The notes: generated by a model from the letters alone, not told the origin. Positions 20,821 to 29,320 are shown, counted from the first letter of the stretch. The stretch is DNA of 42,442 nt from Nitrospira sp. (GCA_024331085.1 JANDJG010000013.1:1-42442); one strand, 5' to 3'. Made by a program: numbers and translations.

Positions 20821-21888
20821 ATGAATAGCAGCTCAATGTTTCTTCAGAAACACAACCGATCCGCCCGGCTGTCGGCAGCCGTGCTCATGTTGTGCGGGGC
20901 GCTGGTACCGAATCCGGCCTCGGCCAGTCTGTCCATGTCGGTTTCCACTAACGAAGCATCGGACGCCTTATTACTCGATGCTCCGGGCGCATTGATCCTG
21001 CATGGAGACGCAGTTGGCGGAACGGCCCATGTAAGGCCTGGAGGCCATCCCTGTCTTCCCAACATCGGTCCCCACTGTTTGACCTCGATGATCTCACCGT
21101 TTGGATTCGCCCAGGCGGAAATGGACGCCGGGGCCGGGCATTTTCAGTTGCATGCAGGCGAAAGCGGCGGCGGGAGCGGCAGTGTCGGCATGATGATGAT
21201 GGACTCGATCAGTCGCACAGGACTCTTAGGAGTCGGCACAGTGACTTTCGATGTCCATATCGATGATCTGTCGCTGCATGCCACGCTCGACAACTTGGCG
21301 GGTGCAGCCGCCTATTCCAACTTCAATTACTCGATTCTTACCCGGAGCTGCGACGGCAATATCTGCGATTATAATCAAGTGCTGTTCAGTTTTGATGCCA
21401 CGCGTCAGTCCACGCGCGATGGCGAGAACAACATCACCAATTACTCCAGTTATGGCTGGTCGGACATCACGGGCGGCGGCGACTCGGGTTCCGCCATCCC
21501 CGGCGTGTTCGAAACTTCCTTTTCGATTCCCGTCATTTTCGGCAGCGGGGCACCGCCGTTCGACTTCGCCATCTCGATCAGTGGCGGCGGTGCCTGCGAT
21601 TTCGGCAACAACTGCGGCAGCGCCTATGTTTCGTCCGTGAACTCGGCCTATCTCGGCATCCGCGTCGATGGCGGCTACAACTACACCTCGGCGAACGGTT
21701 ACGCCTATCCTGGATTTGCGCCAGCTGTGCCCGTGCCCGCTGCAATCTGGCTGTTCGGGTCGGGACTGGTCGGAATGATCGGCATAGCACGACGAAAACG
21801 GAACCCGGCTAACACGCAGCCCGAGTGCAATTCGTTTTCCTCAACCGCGCGCAATGGCGCTGAAACACGATCTCAAGCTCGTCGTTGA
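20821..21888 (+). CDS. PEP-CTERM/VPLPA-type sorted exported protein with a frameshifted tail
   Basis: This is an open frame of 355 residues. It has a signal peptide (to about residue 36, ending NPASASLS), a Gly/Ser/Asn-rich extracellular domain without recognised repeats, and a C-terminal sorting signal. The signal is VPVPAAIWLFGSGLVGMIGIARRKR: a VPLPA-like motif, a membrane helix and a basic tail, as used by the exosortase system. Such proteins usually end right after the basic tail, but here about 26 unrelated residues follow. Adding one A to the run at 21795-21798 would give ARRKTEPG and a stop at 21810-21812. The tail is therefore probably a single-base frameshift or a sequencing error. 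No exosortase gene is in the window. Confidence 0.75.
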   Translation: MNSSSMFLQKHNRSARLSAAVLMLCGALVPNPASASLSMSVSTNEASDALLLDAPGALILHGDAVGGTAHVRPGGHPCLPNIGPHCLTSMISPFGFAQAEMDAGAGHFQLHAGESGGGSGSVGMMMMDSISRTGLLGVGTVTFDVHIDDLSLHATLDNLAGAAAYSNFNYSILTRSCDGNICDYNQVLFSFDATRQSTRDGENNITNYSSYGWSDITGGGDSGSAIPGVFETSFSIPVIFGSGAPPFDFAISISGGGACDFGNNCGSAYVSSVNSAYLGIRVDGGYNYTSANGYAYPGFAPAVPVPAAIWLFGSGLVGMIGIARRKRNPANTQPECNSFSSTARNGAETRSQARR

Positions 21889-22393
21889 CTTTCATGGTAT
21901 CGCGACCTTGGATGACGTGCTGCACCACCGGCGCCGAGATGTCGTTGAGCATCTTGCTCTTGTCGAACAGGGGATAGGTCTTGGCCGGGCGTTCGACCGC
22001 TTCGACCGTGGACTTATCTTCGGGGCGAGGGATTACGAGAGGCTCCGGTCTTGACCGGCTGGGGGACAGGTGCAGGGCACGTTGTCGGCAATGGCAGCGA
22101 AACGCCGGCGCGGCTGTGCAGAAATTACGCGAAGTCGAAAAGCCCTGTTCCCAATCAACTCGACCCGATCCACGCCAGTGAACTGCAAGACCGAACTGCC
22201 GATCCGACCCTATCCGGATGAGTTGCAATAATCTCGGTCCGCGGCGAAGGATTACCGGCTCACCCGATGGATTGCAGGTTCGGTAGCAGCTAATTCCGGT
22301 CGGCGGGCCTGTCAGTTGCGGTTAATGCCGGTCGAAAAAGCCCCTGATTGCAGGTCCTCGATCTTTCCATTGATGGAGCCGCTGTCGTTCGTA
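21889..22393. other. Interval without a recognisable gene
   Basis: A minus-strand open frame (21809-22228) contains a protein-like stretch (KTYPLFDKSKMLNDISAPVV, then KVNDELEIVFQRH). It overlaps the end of the PEP-CTERM frame, and its first half looks random, so it may be the remnant of a gene I cannot name. The rest, to 22393, shows nothing. Confidence 0.35.
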
Positions 22394-22700
22394 GGATGGA
22401 GCGACTCCGCCAATGGCTTTGAGGCTTTTTATGGGATCAGGCGCACGGCATGAGGTCCCTCTTCGACGTCTTCACCACCGACTATGGGCCGGGCTCTTCC
22501 CTCACCGGCCGGCGCCTGACACGCGCCACGGCCATTTCTCCCGCCGGGCAAGCGATTGTGGGATATGGCTTCAATCCCAATGGCCAGGCGGAGGCCTGGC
22601 TGGTGAGGCTTCAGCCGATGCCCCTGCCGGCGGCCGGGTATCTGTTCGGCGCCGCCCTTCGGCCTGGGCTTGCCCCTGCGCCCGACGGAGCCGGGGCTGA
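22394..22700 (+). pseudogene. Decayed 3' end of a HAF-repeat PEP-CTERM protein gene
   Basis: In one frame GWSDSANGFEAF is read (from 22394). After a one-base shift comes LWDQAHGMRSLFDVF, then ATAISPAGQAIVGYGFNPNG, QAEAWLVRL and the sorting motif LPAAGYLFGAAL. Together these match the last HAF repeat (EAFLW..., ISxxGxxIVGYG) and the C-terminal anchor of HAF-repeat exported proteins. The basic tail (ARRSRG and a stop at 22698-22700) lies in yet another frame, so at least two frameshifts are present. The upstream body of the gene is missing. The middle frame runs open into mtaB, which can mislead automatic start calling for that gene. Confidence 0.6.
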
Positions 22701-22734
22701 CACGCCCCCGCCAAGCCTCCTCGCTTCCACGAGC

Positions 22735-22764
22735 TTGCCCGAACGGGAGCGCCGTCTCTATAAT
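22735..22764 (+). promoter_or_regulatory. mtaB promoter, predicting a leaderless transcript
   Basis: TTGCCC (22735-22740) and a perfect TATAAT (22759-22764) are separated by 18 bp. The mtaB ATG starts at 22774, only 10 nt after the -10 element, so transcription would begin within a few bases of the start codon. No Shine-Dalgarno sequence precedes the ATG, which agrees with leaderless translation. Confidence 0.5.
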
Positions 22765-22773
22765 GCCCGTCCT

Positions 22774-24111
22774 ATGACAAGTCGCCGGGCATCGCTCCAT
22801 ACGTTGGGGTGCCGATTGAATCTCGCGGAATCGGCAGTACTGGGGGAAGGACTTCGCCGAAAAGGGTTCGAGTTGGTCGAATTCGGCCGGCCGACCGACC
22901 TGCTCGTGCTCAACACCTGCGCGGTGACGGAGGACGCCGAACGCACGTCGCGGTATCTGATCCGAAAAACCCTCAAACATTCCCCTCATGCGTTCATCGC
23001 CGTGACCGGCTGTTACGCTCAAATAGGCTTGGAGCGGCTCACCCGCGAGGCCGGCATCGACTTGGTCGTCGGCAACCAATTCAAGCTGGATCTGCCGTCG
23101 TATCTGCCCACGGCCGATGCGTTGGAGAAACGCCGTTCGCCCGAAATTCTCCATACGAAGACGCTGTCGCGCCAAGACTTCGATCTCCCTTACTTCGGCG
23201 AGCCGGATTCAACCAGAGCGCCTCTCAAGATCCAGGACGGCTGTAACGCCATGTGCAGCTTTTGCATCATTCCGTTTTCGCGAGGGCACGAGCGGAGCCG
23301 AAGACTTGAGGACATCCTGGAAGAGGCAACCGGCCTGGCCGCACGCGGCTATCGAGAGATCGTGCTGACCGGCGTGAACATCGGACGGTACGTTCACGAC
23401 GGCCGCGATTTTTGCTCGTTGCTGCGGCGCCTTGACCAAGTCGACGGCATCGACCGTATCCGGATTTCGTCGATCGAACCCACGACCGTCGGCGACGAGC
23501 TGCTGGATCTCCTGGCCGGCTCTTCGAAACTGTGCCCCTCGCTCCATATCCCCTTGCAGAGCGGAGACGACGGCATCCTGAACGCCATGAACCGCCGCCA
23601 TACGGTCAAGGCGTATGTCGATTTGATCGAGCGGGCCTTTGCCAAGATCCCTCAACTCGGACTGGGGACCGACCTGATGGCTGGATTTCCTGGAGAAACC
23701 GAAGCGGCGTTTCGCAATACCGTCTCGGTCGCGACGGACCTGCCTTTTTCCTATCTCCATGTGTTCCCCTATTCGCCGAGGCCGGGAACCGCCGCCGCCC
23801 GCATGAAGCGAGCCGTGTCACCTTCGATCATCCGCAAGCGCGTCGACGTCCTCCGCGACATCGGGCGCGTAAAGCAGCTCGCGTTCCATCAGCGGCAGAT
23901 CGGAACGACGGTCCCTGTTCTCTTTGAAACGGGCGTTCAGGATGGTCTTCGTCACGGCACCACGCCGAACTTCACGAAAGTAGCCGTCGCCGACACCGAT
24001 GACCTGCACAATCAGATCAAGCCGGTCATCATCACGGCCGCAACCGACCGTTGGGTCATGGGACAGGTCGCCGCTCCGCAACGGACCCCAACCCTTGTGA
24101 TGCAACCATGA
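22774..24111 (+). CDS. mtaB: tRNA t6A37 methylthiotransferase MtaB
   Basis: This radical SAM enzyme adds a methylthio group to N6-threonylcarbamoyladenosine 37 of tRNA. It is 445 residues from ATG 22774; an open frame reaches upstream, but that part is a pseudogene remnant. The N-terminal UPF0004 domain has its three cluster cysteines in TLGCRLNLAES (Cys13), LNTCAVT (Cys49) and VTGCYAQ (Cys80). The radical SAM motif is CNAMCSFC (Cys157, 161, 164). A TRAM-like C terminus follows. LGCRLN and NTCAVT favour MtaB over MiaB. The stop overlaps the miaB start by 4 nt (ATGA), so the two are translationally coupled. Confidence 0.9.
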   Translation: MTSRRASLHTLGCRLNLAESAVLGEGLRRKGFELVEFGRPTDLLVLNTCAVTEDAERTSRYLIRKTLKHSPHAFIAVTGCYAQIGLERLTREAGIDLVVGNQFKLDLPSYLPTADALEKRRSPEILHTKTLSRQDFDLPYFGEPDSTRAPLKIQDGCNAMCSFCIIPFSRGHERSRRLEDILEEATGLAARGYREIVLTGVNIGRYVHDGRDFCSLLRRLDQVDGIDRIRISSIEPTTVGDELLDLLAGSSKLCPSLHIPLQSGDDGILNAMNRRHTVKAYVDLIERAFAKIPQLGLGTDLMAGFPGETEAAFRNTVSVATDLPFSYLHVFPYSPRPGTAAARMKRAVSPSIIRKRVDVLRDIGRVKQLAFHQRQIGTTVPVLFETGVQDGLRHGTTPNFTKVAVADTDDLHNQIKPVIITAATDRWVMGQVAAPQRTPTLVMQP

Positions 24112-25442
24112 CAGCGACGCCCTTCCCCCGCCTGGTCCACATCGAGACCTTCGGCTGCCAGATGAACGAGTCGGACAGCGAGCTGGTCCGCGCCCTGCTC
24201 AAGCGCGAGGGGTTCTCGTTTACGCCGGACCGTGAACGGGCCGACGTGCTTCTGGTCAATACCTGCGCCATCCGCGAGAACGCCCACAACAAGATTTACG
24301 CGCATCTGACGGAGCTCAAGGAGATCAAGAAACGACGCCCTCTGGTGATCGGCGTCTTGGGCTGTATGGCGCAGAATCTGAAAAGCGAATTGGCCCGGCA
24401 GGAACCGCTCATCGACGTCTTGGCCGGACCGGACGCCTATCGACAGCTCCCCCTGTTGCTTTCAAACGCCCTGGCCGCTCAGGAGCAGGGATTTGCTCAA
24501 AGGGGCTTTGCGCTTGATCTCTCGGAGTACGAAACCTATGAAGGGATCCTCCCGGATCGAAACGACGGCGTCAACGCCTGGATTACCGTCATGCGGGGCT
24601 GCGACAACTTTTGTTCGTTCTGCGTCGTCCCCTATACGAGGGGACGAGAGCGGTCGCGCGATCCGGAGTCCATCCTGACCGAGGCGCGCGATGCGGCGGC
24701 CCGCGGCTTCACCCAGATCACCCTGCTGGGACAAAACGTCAATTCCTACCGGCACGGAAACTGGGATTTCGCCAGACTGATCGGCGCAGTGGCGGATACT
24801 CCGGGCATTCATCGCGTTCGTTTCACCTCCCCCCACCCCAAGGACTTTCCCCCGGCGTTGCTTCAGGCCATCGCCAGCCATCCGAAGATTTGCAAACACA
24901 TTCACCTTCCGCTTCAATCAGGAAGCGACCGTATTCTGGAACTGATGGGCCGAACATACTCGGCCGGGGAGTATTTGGCGCTCGTGGAGCGAATAAGAAC
25001 GCTCATTCCCGATGTCACCCTCACGACGGATATCATTTGCGGATTTTGTTCGGAGTCGGACGACGACTTTCGAGAGACCCAACGGGTGGTGGAACAGGTT
25101 CGATTCGAGTCTGCCTACATCTTCAAGTATTCCGAGCGTAAACACACCATTGCGGCCAGAAAATACCAGGACGATGTTCCCGATCAGGTCAAAGGGGCCC
25201 GGGTGGCGACGTTGGTGGACATCCAGCGGCGGATCAGCCTTGAGCGCAACCGCCGGTACATCGGAAAACAGGTCGACGTGCTGGTGGAGCGGGATGCCAC
25301 CAAATCTCCCACCCAAGGAATGGGAAGAACGGATGGGAACATCACCGTCGTGTGGGAAAAGGGAACCGACCCTTTTGAGCCCGGCACATTGATCACCAAA
25401 GACATCTTCGACGCTTCCGCGGCTACGCTCTACGGAAAGTAA
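24108..25442 (+). CDS. miaB: tRNA-2-methylthio-N6-dimethylallyladenosine synthase MiaB
   Basis: This radical SAM methylthiotransferase modifies i6A37 in tRNAs reading UNN codons. It is 444 residues. The auxiliary cluster cysteines are in ETFGCQMNESDSE (Cys17), VNTCAIRENA (Cys53) and LGCMAQ (Cys86). The radical SAM motif is RGCDNFCSFCVVPYTRGRERSR (from about residue 163; Cys165, 169, 172). LLGQNVNSY and the HIHLPLQSGSDRIL block are typical, and a TRAM domain closes the protein. ATG 24108 overlaps the mtaB stop. No miaA, which makes the i6A substrate, is nearby. Confidence 0.95.
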   Translation: MTATPFPRLVHIETFGCQMNESDSELVRALLKREGFSFTPDRERADVLLVNTCAIRENAHNKIYAHLTELKEIKKRRPLVIGVLGCMAQNLKSELARQEPLIDVLAGPDAYRQLPLLLSNALAAQEQGFAQRGFALDLSEYETYEGILPDRNDGVNAWITVMRGCDNFCSFCVVPYTRGRERSRDPESILTEARDAAARGFTQITLLGQNVNSYRHGNWDFARLIGAVADTPGIHRVRFTSPHPKDFPPALLQAIASHPKICKHIHLPLQSGSDRILELMGRTYSAGEYLALVERIRTLIPDVTLTTDIICGFCSESDDDFRETQRVVEQVRFESAYIFKYSERKHTIAARKYQDDVPDQVKGARVATLVDIQRRISLERNRRYIGKQVDVLVERDATKSPTQGMGRTDGNITVVWEKGTDPFEPGTLITKDIFDASAATLYGK

Positions 25443-25940
25443 CACCTTCCCGTCTTATCCCAGTCGGTTCGGGGCATTCCAACCCCCTCGATTATGATCA
25501 GGCCTTAACGATCATTTTCTGTACCGATCGCCCTTCGCTTATGGACAATTTTGTTCTCCCAATCTGCCTCTTCTGTTCTCTTTTCACTCTCCACGCTTCA
25601 TACGGTTCCCTCTTTTGACCGTCACATTATTGACGGTTTCACATCCCCTAAATCCAGGGGATTGACGCGCACTTTTTATCATTCCCCTCTCATCGTCCGT
25701 ATGCCTCGACAGATAAACGGGCGAAACAGCCCACCCGACCGATACGCTTATTTGAGCAAGGCTTTTAGAGCAATAGTTCTAGCCGGCGGCATCGCCGACG
25801 ACCGCGTCGGTATAACATTTGCTGGGCTTCTTACATCCGGACTTCTTGGGGGACTCAAGAGATGCCCGATTTTTCCGTAATGATTGGGGGATGCTTAAAA
25901 AGCGGATCTCTTTTTTATTCTTCGCAAGGAGCTTGTCGGA
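25443..25940. other. Intergenic region after miaB
   Basis: No gene is supported. The open frame 25551-25880 looks random. A perfect hairpin, ATCCCCT-AAATCC-AGGGGAT, lies at 25643-25662; a T run follows only 10 nt later, so it could be a weak terminator or a leader element of the next small gene. Confidence 0.45.
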
Positions 25941-26024
25941 ATGTCGGTCGAATCGATCATTTCACTTGGTGTGTTGGGGTGGCTTGCGCTGGGTATGATT
26001 CTTATGGGTTTAGGCATTTGGTAG
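25941..26024 (+). CDS. 27-residue hydrophobic membrane peptide
   Basis: ATG 25941 to TAG 26024 encodes a peptide starting MSVESIISLGVLGWLALG and continuing as a glycine-rich membrane helix ending LGIW. AAGGAG lies 9 nt upstream. It ends 7 nt before the GTG of the lipoprotein gene, so the two are likely coupled. Codon use and composition suit a real small membrane protein. No family is recognised. Confidence 0.5.
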   Translation: MSVESIISLGVLGWLALGMILMGLGIW

Positions 26025-26031
26025 GTTGCTC

Positions 26032-26688
26032 GTGACGCTCATGCCTGTTTGGTCGAACGTTCCCGCGTGCTCTGTCGCCGGATTGTCACTGTTCTTCATT
26101 TTACTGGCGACCGGGTGCTCCGCTCTCTTCGTCGGTTACGGAGAACCAGTCACCCACAAGAGCACCAAGGGGACGGTCTATCTCAAGCCGATCATCGACC
26201 GATCGTTTATTGTCGATCATCCGGCAACCATCGATAAGGCGACGCTTTTGACCGCCATCCAAGGCCTCATGGCCGAAGACATGACCGATTCATCCGCGAA
26301 TATGCCCGTAGACGGCGGCAAGCCGATGAGAGTATTCAGCGATGAGGACGCCGAGTTTCTAGCTCCCCTGCTGGCCGACGGTTTATCGCGAGCGAAACCG
26401 AATCAACTGGTCGGTTTCACGGTGTCCTCATCGGCAGGGTCAGGCGCTGAACCCGCTGCGGGCATCATCTATTGGTACCATGATTCCCTCCACATCACCG
26501 TTTCAACCACGGGCGGGAGGAGATTATTGGGATTCCGGCCGCGCATGGCGGCCCGAGTTGAAAGGGCGCCGGCCTACACGACGAATTGGACGCCTGGAAC
26601 CCAGACGGCGGTGATCAATCTCCGGCATCTTGTCGGCAACACCCCGCACGGAACATCAGTTCACCTCCAACAACTCAGGCTGCAGTAA
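26032..26688 (+). CDS. Lipoprotein of unknown function
   Basis: This is a protein of about 218 residues from GTG 26032 (an ATG at 26041 is the alternative; TTG at 26026 is less likely). The signal peptide ends with lipobox LATGC (Cys29). The mature part has YLKPIIDRSFIVDHPATID, a region rich in Asp and Met, DEDAEFLAPLLADGLSRAKP, a VGFTVSS strand and IIYWYHDSLHITVSTTGGRRLLGFRPR. No family is recognised; a periplasmic beta-rich domain is likely. The 3' end overlaps the convergent exonuclease gene by 33 nt. It forms a pair with the 27-residue peptide. Confidence 0.65.
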   Translation: MTLMPVWSNVPACSVAGLSLFFILLATGCSALFVGYGEPVTHKSTKGTVYLKPIIDRSFIVDHPATIDKATLLTAIQGLMAEDMTDSSANMPVDGGKPMRVFSDEDAEFLAPLLADGLSRAKPNQLVGFTVSSSAGSGAEPAAGIIYWYHDSLHITVSTTGGRRLLGFRPRMAARVERAPAYTTNWTPGTQTAVINLRHLVGNTPHGTSVHLQQLRLQ

Positions 26689-27372
26689 CACCACCTCTCG
26701 AGACAGGGGCTGCTTGAAATTCATGCGGCAATAACAGGCGTAAGTCACATAGGTATCCTGCAAACAATAGCGGGCAAGCTCCGGCCCTTGCCCCTTTTCC
26801 CACATCTCGGCCACCTGCTCTCCGCTCCCCGACTTGGTTTCGACCTGTAAGGCGCGGGCCAGCACGTCCAACTTGATCCATCCTCTCGTATCCCAGTTGC
26901 TCCATATCGCCATAGTGTCGTAGATCGGTTCCGTCCGGAATTTGGCCAAATTGATCTCCATGCTCGGCTTGACTTGATGGATGATCGATCGTTTCTTGAG
27001 GAAGGGAAAATCGAATCCCAGGCCGTTGTGCGTGATAAACAGCGAGGGCCGAATCTGAGCGAGGCGCGCCCAAAACCGGCGGAGCAATTCCCGCTCGTTT
27101 TGACCGTACCAGGCGACGGCGCCCCTGGCCTCCATCTGATCGGAGAACTCCAACAATCCGATGCACACCACCCGGCTGAAGGTGCCGTCGAACGCCGACT
27201 TGGCGTACAGTTCGTCCTCCACCCTTCGTCGCTCCTCGGCGGCCCCCGCCGTAAAAAGATCGCCGCTCGGTTCAAACCCGAAGTCCTCCTGGCTTTGCGG
27301 GGGCTTTCCTATGATGCGAGCCCATTCCTCGCGAGGGGCCTGAACGGTTTCAATGTCGAGCACGATCTTCAT
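26656..27372 (-). CDS. PolB-like DEDDy 3'-5' exonuclease
   Basis: This 238-residue protein has the DnaQ-like exonuclease fold. MKIVLDIETV gives the first Asp-Glu pair (D6, E8), THNGLGFDFPFLKKRS the second Asp (D121), and YCLQD the Tyr-Asp pair (Y202, D206) of the DEDDy group. It matches the predicted exonuclease family related to the proofreading domain of DNA polymerase B, but has no polymerase part. A role in DNA repair is likely, supported by its operon with mutT and mutY. ATG 27372 overlaps the mutT stop by 4 nt (ATGA). Confidence 0.82.
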   Translation of the reverse strand: MKIVLDIETVQAPREEWARIIGKPPQSQEDFGFEPSGDLFTAGAAEERRRVEDELYAKSAFDGTFSRVVCIGLLEFSDQMEARGAVAWYGQNERELLRRFWARLAQIRPSLFITHNGLGFDFPFLKKRSIIHQVKPSMEINLAKFRTEPIYDTMAIWSNWDTRGWIKLDVLARALQVETKSGSGEQVAEMWEKGQGPELARYCLQDTYVTYACYCRMNFKQPLSREVVLLQPELLEVN

Positions 27373-27779
27373 CGCCCACCCCTTCCTTCCTCGTCGTCGC
27401 ACTGCAGGGCCTTGACGATCGGGCGGTCGGCCGGGGGGAACTCAAACGCGGCCAATTCGTCGGGTCGCACCCATCGAATCTCCTCGCACTCTATGGCCGC
27501 CGGCTCTCCCTCTTCGATGGCGCAGCGGAAAAAATGCAGCTCCACGACTCTTTCAGGATAGTCGTGCCTGATGATTTGATACGGGATCGGCACGTCGATT
27601 CGGATTCCCAATTCTTCAAACAGTTCCCGTTGCAGACATTCCGTCAACGATTCGCCCGCCTCTCGCTTGCCGCCCGGAAATTCCCAAAACCCGGCCAGAT
27701 GGGTGCCGGACTTCCGCCGGGCAATCAAATATCGCCCGTTTCGGCGGATGAGCCCGGCCGCCACCTCGATCATCTTCAT
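27369..27779 (-). CDS. mutT: MutT-type Nudix hydrolase (8-oxo-dGTP diphosphatase)
   Basis: This 136-residue protein has a complete Nudix box, GGKREAGESLTECLQRELFEELGI (about residues 36-59, matching GX5EX7REUXEEXGU). GLIRRNGRYLIARRKSGTHLAGFWEFPGG is typical of MutT, which hydrolyses oxidised dGTP before it is built into DNA. It is encoded 9 nt after mutY and overlaps the exonuclease gene by 4 nt. Specificity is inferred from the sequence type and from mutY next door. Confidence 0.85.
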   Translation of the reverse strand: MKMIEVAAGLIRRNGRYLIARRKSGTHLAGFWEFPGGKREAGESLTECLQRELFEELGIRIDVPIPYQIIRHDYPERVVELHFFRCAIEEGEPAAIECEEIRWVRPDELAAFEFPPADRPIVKALQCDDEEGRGGR

Positions 27780-27788
27780 AGTCGGTTC

Positions 27789-28517
27789 TCAATCTCTGGA
27801 GGTCCCGGAGCCGAACGGATACGTCTTACAGAACGACTTCATCGGGCAAAGCAGGCAATAGGGATCGCGGGCCGTGCAGACCATCGCCCCGAAATCCATG
27901 ATGGCCTGGTTGAAATCATAGCCCTTACCCCGGGGAATCAGGGCTTCGGACAACTCCCACAATTTCGACTTCTGCGCCTTGGGATCCCCCTCGGCCACAA
28001 ACACCCGATGAAGCACCCGACTGACGTTTGTGTCCAGGATCGGCGCGTCCAGGTTGAACGCGAACGAGCGGATCGCGCCGGCGGTATACCGCCCGATGCC
28101 CTTGAAAGACAGCAGCGCCTCCGCGTCGGAAGGCAACTTTCCTCCATACTTTTCAACCGTCTCACACGCGATACTGTGCAACCGCTCCGGCCGAACATTG
28201 TACCCCAGCGGGTACCAGGTCTTTTTCACGTCTGACACCGGCGCTTCCGCCAGATCCTCCAAACTCGGATAACGCTCCAAAAATTCATGATATTTGGGGA
28301 TGACGCGATCCACCTGCGTTTGCTGCAACATCACTTCGGACACGAGGATGTGGTAGGGGTCCGACGTTTTTCGCCACGGCAGATCGCGACCATGTTCCCG
28401 ATACCATTTTAGGAGACGCTGCTGAAACCGGCGCTTGGTTGACGAGTCGAGAACCGTCCCATAGCCGCGATTTCCCTTCTTCGATCGATTTTTCGGAATT
28501 CTCCGTCGAGCCCTCAC
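27789..28517 (-). CDS. mutY: A/G-specific adenine glycosylase, short form
   Basis: This glycosylase removes adenine mispaired with 8-oxoguanine. It has LPWR, SEVMLQQTQVDRV (catalytic Glu61), the helix-hairpin-helix LLSFKGIGRYTAGAI and LDTNVSRVL (catalytic Asp162). The 4Fe-4S site is C-x6-C-x2-C-x5-C (Cys214, 221, 224, 230). The GTG at 28517 has GGAGG 9 nt upstream and gives 242 residues; an ATG at 28550 in frame has weaker support. The protein stops right after the iron-sulfur loop, about 110 residues shorter than E. coli MutY, so the C-terminal Nudix-like domain that recognises 8-oxoguanine is missing. A separate Nudix protein is encoded directly downstream. Confidence 0.88.
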   Translation of the reverse strand: MRARRRIPKNRSKKGNRGYGTVLDSSTKRRFQQRLLKWYREHGRDLPWRKTSDPYHILVSEVMLQQTQVDRVIPKYHEFLERYPSLEDLAEAPVSDVKKTWYPLGYNVRPERLHSIACETVEKYGGKLPSDAEALLSFKGIGRYTAGAIRSFAFNLDAPILDTNVSRVLHRVFVAEGDPKAQKSKLWELSEALIPRGKGYDFNQAIMDFGAMVCTARDPYCLLCPMKSFCKTYPFGSGTSRD

Positions 28518-28665
28518 CTCTTCACACCTCCAGACAAGGCGGCATTGCAACCCGGCATTCTAGGGACCGGGGTTTTCAAAATCAAACCATCGACCTGTTC
28601 AACGGCCCTTTCTCGTGGTATGGTGTAACACGGCATAGAAATTGAGGGTCGAGGCTCCCAACCTC

Positions 28666-29127
28666 ATGAGAAAAAATCCGCAGGCGGCGCTCACAATAGG
28701 CTGGATCGCGATACTTTTGTTGATACCGGGCCGATCTTCCTCCGCCGAATCCCTCTCGGTGCCGTGGGAATGTTCCTCCTACACAGGGGCGGCCCAGACC
28801 AGATGCGTCAATACATTGAGTGAGCTTCAGCGTGAAAAGATCGCGCAGCTTGAAGATCAACTGCGCGCGCAACAAACCACCGTAAACCGACTCAAGGCGC
28901 AAATAGATCGGCAGGAGGCCGCCACGGAAGCCTTGCAACGACAGGTTGCCGGTCGTCCCGCCATCCAATTTGCTCCCATTCTCTATCCGCCCTTTCCGGT
29001 TGTGACCTTCCAGCCCCGTGCGGGATTCTGGCTCTCTCTTGGCCATTCATGGGCCTTTGGTCCGCCCTATCCCTACAGGCCCTGGTGGGGCCCTCGATAC
29101 TATCGTTCGTGGTACTGGCTCCGCTAA
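28666..29127 (+). CDS. Exported coiled-coil protein with aromatic C terminus
   Basis: This 153-residue product starts at ATG 28666 (the frame is open further up, but only from TTG). A signal peptide (RKNPQAALTIGWIAILLLIPG) is followed by a short domain with two cysteines, an amphipathic coiled coil (about 55-95, LSELQREKIAQLEDQLRAQQ onward) and a tail very rich in Pro, Tyr and Trp (YPYRPWWGPRYYRSWYWLR). Function is unknown; a cell-envelope location is likely. It diverges from mutY. Confidence 0.6.
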   Translation: MRKNPQAALTIGWIAILLLIPGRSSSAESLSVPWECSSYTGAAQTRCVNTLSELQREKIAQLEDQLRAQQTTVNRLKAQIDRQEAATEALQRQVAGRPAIQFAPILYPPFPVVTFQPRAGFWLSLGHSWAFGPPYPYRPWWGPRYYRSWYWLR

Positions 29128-29320
29128 CATAACCGGCCCGTCCCATCCTCGCCTCGTCGGCAAGCGCACCACCTACTTGATTTCCCTCCTCCAACGCCGG
29201 CAGAGATCTCCGTTTTGATTGACAGGATCGTAAAGAGCCCATAGCCTGCCCCAAGAAAGTCCGCACCGGCGACAACGTGAGCTCTTCCACGCCGTCTGAA
29301 AAGAGTGTCGAGCGCCTCAA

